A DNA stretch of 64,000 bases, taken from contig NZ_JANFPI010000001.1 of NCBI RefSeq assembly GCF_026552795.1, positions 1 to 64,000 on the forward strand, read 5' to 3'. The notes under the pieces were generated by a model that had not been told where the DNA came from, searched no databases, and saw only the letters and a program-made list of their open reading frames with translations. This document shows, one piece after another, positions 43,665-52,458 of the stretch (position 1 is the stretch's first letter; the number at the start of each line of letters is the position of its first letter). Source of the DNA: Ectorhizobium quercum (GTDB lineage Bacteria > Pseudomonadota > Alphaproteobacteria > Rhizobiales > Rhizobiaceae). A program made the translations under genes and the position numbers.

Positions 43665-44234
43665 ATGAAGACGATTGTTCGCTGGTGCGACTGGCAGGGA
43701 AACGGTCTCGAGCATTGCTACATGCGAGAAGGCCCGGAAGGCCTGCTTCTCGAGGGCGTCGTCGCCGGCACGCGCGAAGGCCTGTACGGCGCCTGCTACA
43801 CCGTCAGGACCGTCGCCGATTTCCGCACGCGCGAAGTCAGGGTTTCCTATGTGGACGGCCCGCAGCTTCACGTCACGGCGGATGGCGAGGGCCACTGGCA
43901 TGACATGATTGGCCGCGTGTCCATTCCGGCACTCGACGGGGCCATCGATGTCGATATAGGCGTCACGCCGGCGACGAACACCTTGCCTGTCAAACGCCTG
44001 CGGCTGGAGCCGTGCCAGAGCCGCGACATCGTCGCGGCCTATGTCCCCCTGCCGGCGCAGGTCGACGGACCCTTTCTCCCCAGACCCGCGAAACAGCGCT
44101 ATACCTGCCTCGTCGCGAACCGCCGCTACCGGTACGAAGGTTTGTTCCGCGGCTTCAGCGCCGAACTGGAATTCGATGCGGCCGGCCTTGTGCTGGACTA
44201 TCCGGACACGTTTCGCCGCATCCTTCCCGCATGA
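43665..44234 (+). CDS. Putative glycolipid-binding protein (DUF1089/PA1994-like)
   Basis: The 189-residue protein has the beta-rich pattern of the PA1994-like putative glycolipid-binding family: WCDWQGNGLEHCYMREGPEG, GACYTVRTVADFRTREVRVS, GHWHDMIGRVSIPALDGAID, VDIGVTPATNTLPVKRLRL, and near the end QRYTCLVANRRYRYEGLFRG. The family is structurally known but functionally obscure. No signal peptide is present. It follows the exporter gene by 54 bases on the same strand and may be co-transcribed with it. Confidence 0.8.
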   Translation: MKTIVRWCDWQGNGLEHCYMREGPEGLLLEGVVAGTREGLYGACYTVRTVADFRTREVRVSYVDGPQLHVTADGEGHWHDMIGRVSIPALDGAIDVDIGVTPATNTLPVKRLRLEPCQSRDIVAAYVPLPAQVDGPFLPRPAKQRYTCLVANRRYRYEGLFRGFSAELEFDAAGLVLDYPDTFRRILPA

Positions 44235-44267
44235 AGCCTCGATCCCGTCGCAGGCGAGGGGGAGCCG

Positions 44268-45188
44268 TCAGGCAGGCGGCCGCGCGGTGCAGGCATTGCG
44301 CTCCCTGACGGCCTCGCGCAGCAGCCAGTTTCGAAAGGCGGCGGCGTTTTCATGCTGCGATTCGCGTTCGGATTGCACCACCCAGTAGCCTTCGCCGGAT
44401 CGGACGGGCGGCCCGAAGGGCGTGTGCAATTCCCCGCGCTCGATCTCGCGTTTCACGAACTGGGGCGGGACGACCGCCAGGCCGATGCCGTTGACGGCCG
44501 CCTGGATCAGCAACTCGCTCGTCGAGAGCCGGACGCCCTGGATGCGGCCGCTGTAGTTGAGCTTGGAAACCCTCAGCCAGATGAGCCACAGGCTGGGCCG
44601 GCTGGCATTTTGCAGGATCGGATAGCGCGCGAAATCCAGCGGCTCCTGCGGACTGCCGGGCGGAACGATCTTCGGGGAGGCAACGACGACCAGTTCCTCG
44701 TCGAACAGCGGCTTGGCGCGCGCGTCGGGCCAGGTCCCGAAACCGCGCATGATGGCGATATCGATGCCGTCGTTCCTGAAGTCGGGTTCGGCCCCGAGCG
44801 TCGTTATCTCGACCGGAATGTCGGGATGCTCGCTCAGGAAGCTGCCGAGCCGGGGAAGGAGCCAGCGCGTTTCGAGCGTCGGCGCCGCGCCGATCATCAG
44901 CGACGCATCGGCCGTGCGGCCCCGCACCGCATCCATCGACACCTCTTCCAGCCTGTTGAGGTTTTGCGTGATTTCCAGGAAGTATTTGTTGCCGAGGCCG
45001 GTCAGGGTGAGGCGCGAGCCGATGCGCTCGAACAGCCGGATGCCGAGGAACGTCTCCAGATTCTGGATCTGGCGGCTGATGCCGCTCTGGGTCATGCCCA
45101 GCTCCTCACCGGCCTTGGTGAAGCTCTGGTGCCGGGCGGCAGCCTCGAAGGCCTGGAGCGCCGACAGGGAGGGAAGAAAGCGTCGCAT
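44268..45188 (-). CDS. LysR-family regulator (GcvA type) of the amino-acid locus
   Basis: This 306-residue regulator has an N-terminal helix-turn-helix (ALQAFEAAARHQSFTKAGEE, LGMTQSGISRQIQNLETFLG) and a GcvA-like effector-binding domain (RWLLPRLGSFLSEHPDIPVE, FRNDGIDIAIMRGFGTWPD). It is divergent from the ABC importer gene at 45403, with a direct repeat between them that is found again before the DadA-like gene, a strong candidate for its binding site. ATG 45188 has GGAG at good spacing and gives the usual MRRFLPSLSAL start; two ATGs upstream (45212, 45209) lack a ribosome site. Confidence 0.88.
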   Translation of the reverse strand: MRRFLPSLSALQAFEAAARHQSFTKAGEELGMTQSGISRQIQNLETFLGIRLFERIGSRLTLTGLGNKYFLEITQNLNRLEEVSMDAVRGRTADASLMIGAAPTLETRWLLPRLGSFLSEHPDIPVEITTLGAEPDFRNDGIDIAIMRGFGTWPDARAKPLFDEELVVVASPKIVPPGSPQEPLDFARYPILQNASRPSLWLIWLRVSKLNYSGRIQGVRLSTSELLIQAAVNGIGLAVVPPQFVKREIERGELHTPFGPPVRSGEGYWVVQSERESQHENAAAFRNWLLREAVRERNACTARPPA

Positions 45189-45220
45189 GAAGGTCGCTCC
45201 GGTTGCCATCATGACGATTA

Positions 45221-45251
45221 CTCATGACGAACCAACTTTTCAAGTTTTGCG
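45221..45251. promoter_or_regulatory. LysR-site candidate, copy 1 (regulator / importer divergent region)
   Basis: CTCATGACGAACCAACTTTT followed by CAAGTTTTGCG recurs in closely similar form at 48547. The segment AACTT-TTC-AAGTT is an inverted repeat of the T-N11-A kind bound by LysR proteins. It sits 33 bases before the LysR gene and about 150 before the importer gene. Confidence 0.65.
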
Positions 45252-45402
45252 TTTTGAAGGGAATTGATCCACAAATAGGCACTCGCTATCGATGCACAAA
45301 AAATAAACAGACGCGGGCGGGCCAGGTGGCGGCTATCGGGTATGATGCACCTGCCGTGAACCAGACAATACAAATGTCGAATACAAAAGAGGGGAATGCA
45401 AA

Positions 45403-46251
45403 ATGATGAACAGACGAGATTTTGCGGGACTCATCGGGCTTGCGGGCACGGGAGCGGCCGTTGCGGCGCTTGCCACGCCGGCCGTGGCGCAGTCGTCCGT
45501 AAACGAATCGACTTTCGACAAGATTCGCCGGACGAAGAAGCTCCGCATTGCCGGCATTCCGGGCACGGAACCCTATTACCACAAGGATCTCATCAGCGGC
45601 GAGTGGTCGGGCTTCTGCATCAGCATGGCCAAGGATCTGGCTGCCTCGCTGGAAGCCGAGATCGAAGTCAGCGAAACGACCTGGGCCAATGCGGTGCTGG
45701 ACCTGCAAGCCGACAAGATCGACATCATGTTCGGCCTCAGCCCGACGCCGACGCGGGCCCTGATCGTCGAGTTCACCCGCCCGATCATGAACAATACCTT
45801 CACGCTGGTCGCGCGTTCGGGCATCGAAGGCGAGACGTGGGAGGATTTCAACAAGCCGGAGTTTCGCGTCGCCGTCGATATCGGTTCGACGCAGGATACC
45901 TTCGCCCGCAGCGCGCTGCCCAAATCGACGCTCAACGCGCTTCCGACCTTCAACGACGTGACGGCGGCGCTCGTGTCCGGCCGTGCGGACCTTTCCGTCC
46001 AGGTGGCGATGAACTCGCTCGCCACGGTCAAGAAGAACCCGTCGGTCGGCACGATCATCGTTCCGACCCCGATCAGCGCGCAACCGACCTGCGCCGGCGT
46101 CCGCGCGGACCCGGATGGCCGCTTCCTGCGTTTCGTCGACAACTGGCTCGAATACAACCGTTCGCTGGGAGCGATGAAGACCTGGATCGTGTCGAGCCTT
46201 TCCCTCGCGAACATCAAGCCGGAAGACATCCCGGCAAGCCTCACGTTCTAA
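45403..46251 (+). CDS. Amino-acid ABC transporter substrate-binding protein (family 3)
   Basis: This 282-residue protein has a twin-arginine-like signal (MMNRRDFAGLIGLAGTGAAV, cleavage after ATPAVA) and a family-3 solute-binding fold: RRTKKLRIAGIPGTEPYYHK, GEWSGFCISMAKDLAASLEA, FGLSPTPTRALIVEFTRPIM, ending with the ANIKPEDIPASLTF tail. Family 3 binds polar amino acids and opines. A Tat signal implies export after folding, uncommon but known in this family. It is the first gene of the + strand unit, followed by a racemase-like gene and then permease and ATPase genes. Confidence 0.87.
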   Translation: MMNRRDFAGLIGLAGTGAAVAALATPAVAQSSVNESTFDKIRRTKKLRIAGIPGTEPYYHKDLISGEWSGFCISMAKDLAASLEAEIEVSETTWANAVLDLQADKIDIMFGLSPTPTRALIVEFTRPIMNNTFTLVARSGIEGETWEDFNKPEFRVAVDIGSTQDTFARSALPKSTLNALPTFNDVTAALVSGRADLSVQVAMNSLATVKKNPSVGTIIVPTPISAQPTCAGVRADPDGRFLRFVDNWLEYNRSLGAMKTWIVSSLSLANIKPEDIPASLTF

Positions 46252-46321
46252 GGTGCGATGGCGCCCGTCGGAAACGAGGGGCGTCGCTTCCCGAAAGAAA
46301 GAATGGGTCGGCAAGGTTTCG

Positions 46322-47038
46322 ATGGTCATGCCCGTGCGCAGCGCCCCGCCCCTGGGGGTCATCATGCTCGACACCCGTTTCGAGCGCCCGCCCGGAGACG
46401 TGGGCAACGCCTTGAGCTGGCCTTTCCCCGTGCTCTACCGGACGGTGGCGGGCGCGACGGCGCGCTCCGTCATCGACGGCAGGGAGGAACGGCTTCTCGA
46501 TGCTTTCGTGGAAGCCGGCGAGGATCTCGGGCGGCAGGGTGCATGTGCGCTCGTCACCTCCTGCGGTTTTCTGGTGCGGCGGCAGTCGTATCTTGCCGCA
46601 CGGTTGAAACTGCCGCTGGCAACCTCCAGCCTGTTGCAGATTCCGGCCGTGCAGCGCCTGTTGCCGGCGGGGAAAACGGTGGGGGTCGTCACCTATGACG
46701 AACATTCGCTGACAGCGGCGCATTTCGCCGAAGCCGGCGTGGCCGAACCGGTGCTGGTCGCCGGCCTGCCGAAAGGCGGCCGTTTCCACGAGATGATCGA
46801 GGGAGAGGTGCCTTACCGGAGGGAGATGTTGGAAGAGGAGCTTCTCGGCACGGTCGCAGCCTTGCTGGCGCGATCGTCCGGAATCGGGGCGATCGTGCTC
46901 GAATGCACCAATCTGCCGCCGTTTTCGCCGGACATCGCGAAGCGTTTCGGTCTGCCGGTCTTCGATGTTCTGACGCTTGGACGGTGGCTGCATGCCAGCG
47001 CCGCCATGCTCGGGCGCACCGTCGCCCAGGAAAAATAA
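46322..47038 (+). CDS. Asp/Glu racemase-superfamily protein, copy 1
   Basis: This 238-residue protein belongs to the aspartate/glutamate/hydantoin racemase and maleate isomerase fold: LGVIMLDTRFERPPGDVGNA, the first catalytic Cys in LVTSCGFLVRRQSYLA, and the second in IVLECTNLPPFSPDIAKRFG. The two-Cys arrangement is kept, so it should be active in racemisation or isomerisation of an amino acid or its derivative. A longer frame starts at 46253, but ATG 46322 has AAGG at good spacing. It is inserted between the binding protein and the permease of one importer. A paralogue lies at 53919 and shares the DxxFxRPxGDxGNA and TSCGFL motifs. Confidence 0.82.
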   Translation: MVMPVRSAPPLGVIMLDTRFERPPGDVGNALSWPFPVLYRTVAGATARSVIDGREERLLDAFVEAGEDLGRQGACALVTSCGFLVRRQSYLAARLKLPLATSSLLQIPAVQRLLPAGKTVGVVTYDEHSLTAAHFAEAGVAEPVLVAGLPKGGRFHEMIEGEVPYRREMLEEELLGTVAALLARSSGIGAIVLECTNLPPFSPDIAKRFGLPVFDVLTLGRWLHASAAMLGRTVAQEK

Positions 47039-47054
47039 AGGGGTCATCCGCACC

Positions 47055-47714
47055 ATGCCGTATCAATGGGACTTCAGCTTCCTGCTGCAATACAAGTCGC
47101 TGATCTGGACCGGCGCGCTCTACACCATCGGCTTCACGATCTGTACGGCGATTTCAGGCCTCGCCGTGGGCTGCGTCATCGCTCTGGCCAACCTGTCGAA
47201 TGCGCGGGTCGTCAAGGTCATCGTGACGGGTTTCATGGAGATCTTCCGCTGCACGCCGGTGCTGGTCCAGCTCATCTGGTGCTATTATGCCCTGCCCATA
47301 CTGGTCGGTATCGAACTCTCGCCCGCCATTGCCGCCTTCATCACGCTCACGCTTTACGGGGCGTCGTTCTATGGCGAGATCATTCGCGGCGGCATCGTTT
47401 CCGTCGATGCCGGCCAGTGGGACGCCGGGCGAGCGGTGGGCATGCGCCGTCACCAGCTCATGCGGCGGATCGTCATGCCACAGGCGTTCAAGCGCATGAT
47501 ACCGCCGCTGGTCAACCAGACCGTTCTCCAGCTCAAGAATACCTCGCTGCTTTCCGTCCTTGCCGTTCCGGACCTGCTCTATCAGGGACAGCTCATCAAT
47601 TCGGCGACCTACAGGCCGCTGGAGACCTACACGATGATCGCGGTGATCTACTTCATCATTCTCTTCCCGCTCACCCGCCTGGCCCACCGGCTCGAGGCCA
47701 GGGTATCCAGGTAA
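47055..47714 (+). CDS. Amino-acid ABC transporter permease
   Basis: This 219-residue HisM/GlnP-type permease has about five membrane helices, the N-terminal FLLQYKSLIWTGALYTIGFT, FMEIFRCTPVLVQLIWCYYA and the EAA loop WDAGRAVGMRRHQLMRRIVM. Only one permease gene is present, so the transporter would work as a homodimer. It follows the racemase-like gene by 16 bases and precedes the ATPase gene by 22, all in one operon with the binding protein. Confidence 0.9.
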   Translation: MPYQWDFSFLLQYKSLIWTGALYTIGFTICTAISGLAVGCVIALANLSNARVVKVIVTGFMEIFRCTPVLVQLIWCYYALPILVGIELSPAIAAFITLTLYGASFYGEIIRGGIVSVDAGQWDAGRAVGMRRHQLMRRIVMPQAFKRMIPPLVNQTVLQLKNTSLLSVLAVPDLLYQGQLINSATYRPLETYTMIAVIYFIILFPLTRLAHRLEARVSR

Positions 47715-47736
47715 GACGGACAGGAAAGGCGGACCC

Positions 47737-48513
47737 ATGTCGCAGAACAAGATGATCGAACTCATCGGGGTGAAGAAATCCTTCGGCAACAACGAAGTCC
47801 TCAAGGACATCACGCTCGACGTTGCAAAAGGCAGCGTGGTCGCGCTGATCGGACCGAGCGGGTCGGGCAAGTCGACGCTTCTCAGGAGCATCAACCTACT
47901 CACCGTCCCCGACCGGGGTTTCATCCGGGTCGGCGATCACACGATGGATTTTTCCCTGCCCTATGCCCTTCCGCGCGACCGCGAACTTGCAGCCTTCCGC
48001 GCCCGGACCGGCATGGTCTTCCAGAGCTTCAATCTCTTTCCGCACATGAGCGTGGAGGAGAACGTGATGGAGGGGCCGGTCACGGTCCTCCGGCAACCCA
48101 AGGCGCAGGCGCGCCAGCTTGCCCGCGAACTTCTCGCCAAGGTCGGGCTGGCGGAGAAGGCCGAGGCGCAGCCGGACAGTCTCTCCGGCGGACAGAAGCA
48201 GCGCGTGGCGATTGCCCGGGCGCTGGCCATGAAGCCGGAGGTCATGCTGTTCGACGAGGCGACGTCGGCGCTCGACCCCGAACTGGTGGGCGAAGTGCTG
48301 GCGGTCGTCCGCTCTCTCGCCGCCGAGGGCATGACCATGCTGCTCGTGACCCACGAAATGGCCTTCGCCCGCGATGTCGCCGACCGCGTGATCTTCATGC
48401 GCGACGGCTGCGTGGTCGAGGAAGGCGAGGCGCGGCAGGTGATCGACAATCCCGCCCATCCGGCGACTCGAAGCTTCCTCAGTCACTTTCACGGCGGGCT
48501 CGGCTCTGCCTGA
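47737..48513 (+). CDS. Amino-acid ABC transporter ATP-binding protein
   Basis: This 258-residue GlnQ/HisP-type ATPase has Walker A GPSGSGKST at residues 39-47, the Q-loop in RTGMVFQSFNLFPHMSVEEN, signature DSLSGGQKQRVAIARAL and Walker B VMLFDEATSALDPELVGEVL. It energises the permease at 47055. It is the last gene of the first half of the locus. A region of about 300 bases with a second copy of the LysR-site repeat separates it from the enzyme genes. Confidence 0.93.
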   Translation: MSQNKMIELIGVKKSFGNNEVLKDITLDVAKGSVVALIGPSGSGKSTLLRSINLLTVPDRGFIRVGDHTMDFSLPYALPRDRELAAFRARTGMVFQSFNLFPHMSVEENVMEGPVTVLRQPKAQARQLARELLAKVGLAEKAEAQPDSLSGGQKQRVAIARALAMKPEVMLFDEATSALDPELVGEVLAVVRSLAAEGMTMLLVTHEMAFARDVADRVIFMRDGCVVEEGEARQVIDNPAHPATRSFLSHFHGGLGSA

Positions 48514-48546
48514 GGCGCCAGCCGGCGGTGTCTTGCATGAGTAATC

Positions 48547-48576
48547 CTCATGACGAACCCAGTTTTTCGAGTTTCC
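48547..48576. promoter_or_regulatory. LysR-site candidate, copy 2 (before the DadA-like gene)
   Basis: CTCATGACGAACCCAGTTTT followed by TCGAGTTTCC repeats the element at 45221, with the 13-base CTCATGACGAACC identical. It is in the intergenic region before the enzyme genes (48514-48810), which otherwise contains no gene. It suggests a second promoter under the same LysR regulator. Confidence 0.62.
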
Positions 48577-48810
48577 TTCCTGCGGAGGATCCGGGGCAGA
48601 ATGGGACAGGAATACGCATGAAGGATGCGATCCTACCAGTCGGACGGGCGGTTTCTCGCGGCAAAAAAGGCCGCATTCCGGAAACTTCCGGCGGGGATGA
48701 GGCGCAGATTGTTCGATGATGGCGGCGCATTCGAAAAGCGCGGCGCCATGAGGAAATTGAATTTGACGGTGATGGATGCGCATCGCGGCAGACACCGGAG
48801 GAATGGGTTG

Positions 48811-50079
48811 ATGTTGGAACCGAAACATATCGCCGTCATCGGGGGCGGCATCGTCGGTGCGAGCAGTGCGCTTGCGCTGGCCAGAAGCGGGCAGCGCGTT
48901 ACGCTGATTGAGCCGGACCAGCCGGGCGGCACGCAGGCGGCGAGCTACGGCAACGGCGCGTTCCTCAGTCCGGCCTCGATCATTCCGATGTCGATGCCAG
49001 GCATCTGGAAGAAGGTTCCGGGCTATCTCCTCGATCCGCAAGGGCCGCTGACGATCCGCTGGCGCTACCTCGCACGCCTCGCGCCCTGGCTCGTGCGCTT
49101 CCTCTATGCCGGCTATTCGCTGGAAAAGGTGCAGCGCACGGCGGCGGTGCTGTGGTCGCTGGTCGGCGATTCCCCGTCGCGCCACGCAGCGCTCGCGGAA
49201 AGCTGTGGCCACCCCGAAATGATCCACCGCGACGGCCTGATCTATGCCTATACCGACCGCGCCGCCTTCGAGGAAGACGCCCTGGCCTGGCGCCTGCGGC
49301 GGGAGAACGGGCTCGTCTGGCACGAGCTTTCCGCCGACGAGCTGCATGAGCTGGAGCCCGCCCTGGGGGCGAGCTATTCCTTCGCGGCTTTCGTCGAGGC
49401 CGGCGGTCATTGCGTCGATCCCGGCGGCTTCGTCGCTGCCATCGTCGCGCAGGCGGAGCGGGAAGGCATTACCGTCAGGAAGGCGAATGCGAAGGATTTC
49501 GCCTTCGCGAACGGACGCCTGAAGGCCGTGCTGACGGATGCCGGAACGATCGCCTGCGACGGCGCCGTCATTGCCGCCGGCGTCCATTCCCGGTCTCTCG
49601 CCGCACGCGCCGGCGACGACATCCCGCTGGAAAGCGAAAGGGGCTATCATGTGGAGCTTGCGAACCCGTCGGTCACGCTGCGCCGTCCGGTCATGCCCGT
49701 CGACGGACGCATGGCCAACATCATGACGGCCGGCGGCCTGCGCGCCTCCGGCCAGGTCGAACTGGCGAGCATCGAAGCGGCGCCCGACTGGAAAAGGGCG
49801 GACATTCTGCGCGATCACCTGCTTCGCACCTATCCGGCGCTTGCTGCGAGCCGGGCGGATCTCAGGATTTCGCGCTGGTACGGCCACCGCCCGTCAACGC
49901 CGGACGGTCTGCCCGTCATTTCCCGCGCGTCGGCGAGCGAGGACGTCATCCACGCCTTCGGGCACGGCCATATCGGCCTGTCCGCCGGGCCGATGACCGG
50001 AGAGCTGGTGGCCAGCCTGGTAACGCGCAAGACACCGCCATTCGATCCCGCGCCGTTCTCGGCGGCGCGCTTCCGATAG
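48811..50079 (+). CDS. FAD-dependent D-amino-acid dehydrogenase-like oxidoreductase
   Basis: This 422-residue flavoprotein has the N-terminal Rossmann motif HIAVIGGGIVGASSALALAR, the DadA-type segment GGTQAASYGNGAFLSPASII and the C-terminal FAD motif FGHGHIGLSAGPMTGELVA. The family (DadA/GlyOx type) deaminates D-amino acids or N-substituted amino acids to 2-oxo acids, passing electrons to the respiratory chain. In this locus, with racemase-like proteins and a D-2-hydroxyacid dehydrogenase, it suggests turnover of a D-amino acid. ATG 48811 is preceded by GGAGG nine bases upstream; open frame further upstream has no family match. Confidence 0.86.
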   Translation: MLEPKHIAVIGGGIVGASSALALARSGQRVTLIEPDQPGGTQAASYGNGAFLSPASIIPMSMPGIWKKVPGYLLDPQGPLTIRWRYLARLAPWLVRFLYAGYSLEKVQRTAAVLWSLVGDSPSRHAALAESCGHPEMIHRDGLIYAYTDRAAFEEDALAWRLRRENGLVWHELSADELHELEPALGASYSFAAFVEAGGHCVDPGGFVAAIVAQAEREGITVRKANAKDFAFANGRLKAVLTDAGTIACDGAVIAAGVHSRSLAARAGDDIPLESERGYHVELANPSVTLRRPVMPVDGRMANIMTAGGLRASGQVELASIEAAPDWKRADILRDHLLRTYPALAASRADLRISRWYGHRPSTPDGLPVISRASASEDVIHAFGHGHIGLSAGPMTGELVASLVTRKTPPFDPAPFSAARFR

Positions 50080-50176
50080 CTGCCGGCGCAACCGGCATTC
50101 GACATCCCGAAGCCCCTGTGACCGGCGTTCGTCGAACGCCGGAAGGGATACCTGCGACCTTTGAAAGGACATGCTC

Positions 50177-51163
50177 ATGACCCTCACGAACACGCTCCTC
50201 CCGCCCCGCGACAAACTCAAACTTCTGTTCGCCCACGGCGCCTATGACATGAAGCCGATCTTCGACGCGAAGGACGAAGGGATCGAGACCATGCAGGTCT
50301 CGACCTACGACGATCTCAGGCAGCGCCTGCCGGAAGCCGACGTGCTCATCGTATCCGGTCTCTGGAAGAACGATCTTCTCGATCATGCACCACGCCTGAA
50401 ATATCTCCAGTCGGTCAGCTCCGGCACCAACCAGTACGATACTGAAGCGTTCAAAAAGCGCGGCATCCTTCTCGCCAGCGGTCAGGGCGTGAACATGAAT
50501 GCCGTCTCCGAGCATGCCATCGGCCTCATTCTCTCCCTGACGCGGCGGCTGGCGCTGGCGCGCGACAACCAGCACCGGCATCACTGGCGGCCGGAACAGC
50601 GCGACCCCGCGGAGCGCGAGGGCGAACTGCCGGGCAAGACGATGCTGCTCGTCGGCCTCGGTCGCATCGGCGACCGGATCGCCCGTCTGGCCAAGGCCTT
50701 CGGCATGCACGTCATCGGCGTGCGTCGCAACCCGCAGGCCGGTGCCGGCAGCGCGGATGAGGTGCATGCATTCACGGAGATCAAGTCGCTCATTCCGCGC
50801 GCCGATATCGTCGTCCTGAGCTGCCCGTTGACGGACGAGACGCGCAACATCATCGACCGCGAGGCGCTGGCCCTGTTCGCCAGGACGGCATTTCTGGTGA
50901 ACGTCGCCCGCGGCGGCTGCGTCGAGGAGGATGCGCTGATCGAGGCGTTGGAAGCCGGGCGGATCGCCGGCGCGGGGCTCGACGTGACGCAGGTCGAGCC
51001 GCTGCCGGCGGAATCGCGGCTCTGGTCGCTGCCGAACGTCATCATCACCCCGCATGCGGCGGGGGAAACGACCCGCTATGAAATGAACGTGCTCGACATT
51101 CTCTCCGGCAATCTCGCAAAGCTCTGGAACGGCGATGCGCACATCGTCAATCGCATTGCCTGA
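50177..51163 (+). CDS. D-2-hydroxyacid dehydrogenase
   Basis: This 328-residue NAD(P)-dependent enzyme reduces 2-oxo acids to D-hydroxy acids or the reverse. It has the cofactor motif LLVGLGRIGDRIARLAKAFG, the catalytic Arg in LVNVARGGCVEEDALIEALE, the Glu in LDVTQVEPLPAESRLW and the His in VIITPHAAGET. These complete the Arg-Glu-His triad. ATG 50177 has AAAGGA at better spacing than ATG 50171. It lies between the DadA-like and aminotransferase genes and could remove the 2-oxo acid made by either. Confidence 0.88.
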   Translation: MTLTNTLLPPRDKLKLLFAHGAYDMKPIFDAKDEGIETMQVSTYDDLRQRLPEADVLIVSGLWKNDLLDHAPRLKYLQSVSSGTNQYDTEAFKKRGILLASGQGVNMNAVSEHAIGLILSLTRRLALARDNQHRHHWRPEQRDPAEREGELPGKTMLLVGLGRIGDRIARLAKAFGMHVIGVRRNPQAGAGSADEVHAFTEIKSLIPRADIVVLSCPLTDETRNIIDREALALFARTAFLVNVARGGCVEEDALIEALEAGRIAGAGLDVTQVEPLPAESRLWSLPNVIITPHAAGETTRYEMNVLDILSGNLAKLWNGDAHIVNRIA

Positions 51164-51198
51164 CAGCGCGCGACCCTCACGGATAAGGAATTGAGAGA

Positions 51199-52446
51199 AT
51201 GAATCAGCCAGCCAATCCTGAGCAGCCGGCGTTCCGCGCGGCAGGCCGCATCGCCAATCTCAGCGTGTCCGAGATCCTGCGCATCGGCGCGCGCGCCGGC
51301 GCGTTGAAGAAGGCGGGGCATCCGGTGATCGTGCTCGGTGCGGGCGAGCCGGATTTCGATACGCCCGAAAACGTCGTCGATGCCGCCATCCGCGCCATGA
51401 AGGCGGGGGATACCAAATATACCGCGCTCGACGGCACGCCGGAGCTGAAGGCGGCGATCTGCGCCAAGCTGAAGAGGGACAACGGCCTCGATTACGGTCC
51501 GGCGGAAATCACCGTCGGGGCCGGTGCCAAGCAGGTGATCTACAACGCGCTGATGGCGACGCTCGATCCGGGCGACGAGGTGATCATCCCCACGCCCTAC
51601 TGGACGACCTATTCGGCAATGGTGGAGATCGCCGACGGCGTGCCCGTGCTGATCCCCTGCGATCAGGCCTCCGGCTTCCGCCTGCGCGCCGAGCAGCTCG
51701 AAAAGGCGATCACGCCGAAGACGCGCTGGCTGATGCTCAATTCGCCCTCGAACCCGAGCGGCGCGGCCTATGCCGAGGAGGATTACCGGCCGCTGATCGA
51801 GGTGCTGATGCGCGCGCCGCAGGTCTGGCTGATGAGCGACGAGATCTACGAGCATATCGTCTATGACGGCTTCCGCTTCGTCACCCCGGCGGCGCTGGAG
51901 CCGGCGCTGCGTTCGCGCTGCCTCATCGTCAACGGCGTGTCCAAGGCCTATGCCATGACCGGCTGGCGCATCGGCTACGGCGCCGGTCCGGCCGTGCTGG
52001 TCAGGGCGATGGCCGTGGTGCAGAGCCAGTCGACCTCCAACCCGGCCTCGATCAGCCAGGCGGCGGCCGTCGAGGCGCTGAACGGCCCGCAGGATTATCT
52101 GGCCGCACGGACGGAAAGCTTCCGTCAGCGGCGCGATTTCGTCGTCAAGGCGCTGAATGCGATCGAAGGCATCGATTGCCGCGTGCCGGAAGGCGCGTTC
52201 TATACCTTTGCGAACTGCGCCGGCCTGATCGGGGCGATCACCCCGGACGGCCAGCGTCTCGAAGACGACCGCGCCTTCTGCTCGTGGCTGCTCGAAACCG
52301 CCTATGTCGCCACCGTGCCGGGGGCCGCCTTCGGGCTTTCGCCCTATTTCCGCATCTCCTACGCGACCTCGATGGAGGAGTTGCGCGAGGCGCTGGCGCG
52401 GATCGCCAGGGCGTGCGGCACGCTCGCCCGGCCGGGCCGGGGGTAA
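51199..52446 (+). CDS. Class I pyridoxal-phosphate aminotransferase
   Basis: This 415-residue enzyme is of the AspC/AatA subfamily of fold-type I: VIVLGAGEPDFDTPENVVDA at the N-terminus, ITVGAGAKQVIYNALMATLD, LNSPSNPSGAAYAEEDYRPL, the Asp-Tyr pair in LMSDEIYEHIVYDGF, and the PLP lysine in VNGVSKAYAMTGWRIGYGAG. It would transfer amino groups between aspartate- or aromatic-type amino acids and 2-oxo acids. The start follows the dehydrogenase gene by 35 bases with an AAGGAATTGAGAG leader. Confidence 0.9.
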   Translation: MNQPANPEQPAFRAAGRIANLSVSEILRIGARAGALKKAGHPVIVLGAGEPDFDTPENVVDAAIRAMKAGDTKYTALDGTPELKAAICAKLKRDNGLDYGPAEITVGAGAKQVIYNALMATLDPGDEVIIPTPYWTTYSAMVEIADGVPVLIPCDQASGFRLRAEQLEKAITPKTRWLMLNSPSNPSGAAYAEEDYRPLIEVLMRAPQVWLMSDEIYEHIVYDGFRFVTPAALEPALRSRCLIVNGVSKAYAMTGWRIGYGAGPAVLVRAMAVVQSQSTSNPASISQAAAVEALNGPQDYLAARTESFRQRRDFVVKALNAIEGIDCRVPEGAFYTFANCAGLIGAITPDGQRLEDDRAFCSWLLETAYVATVPGAAFGLSPYFRISYATSMEELREALARIARACGTLARPGRG

Positions 52447-52458
52447 GAGACGGACACG

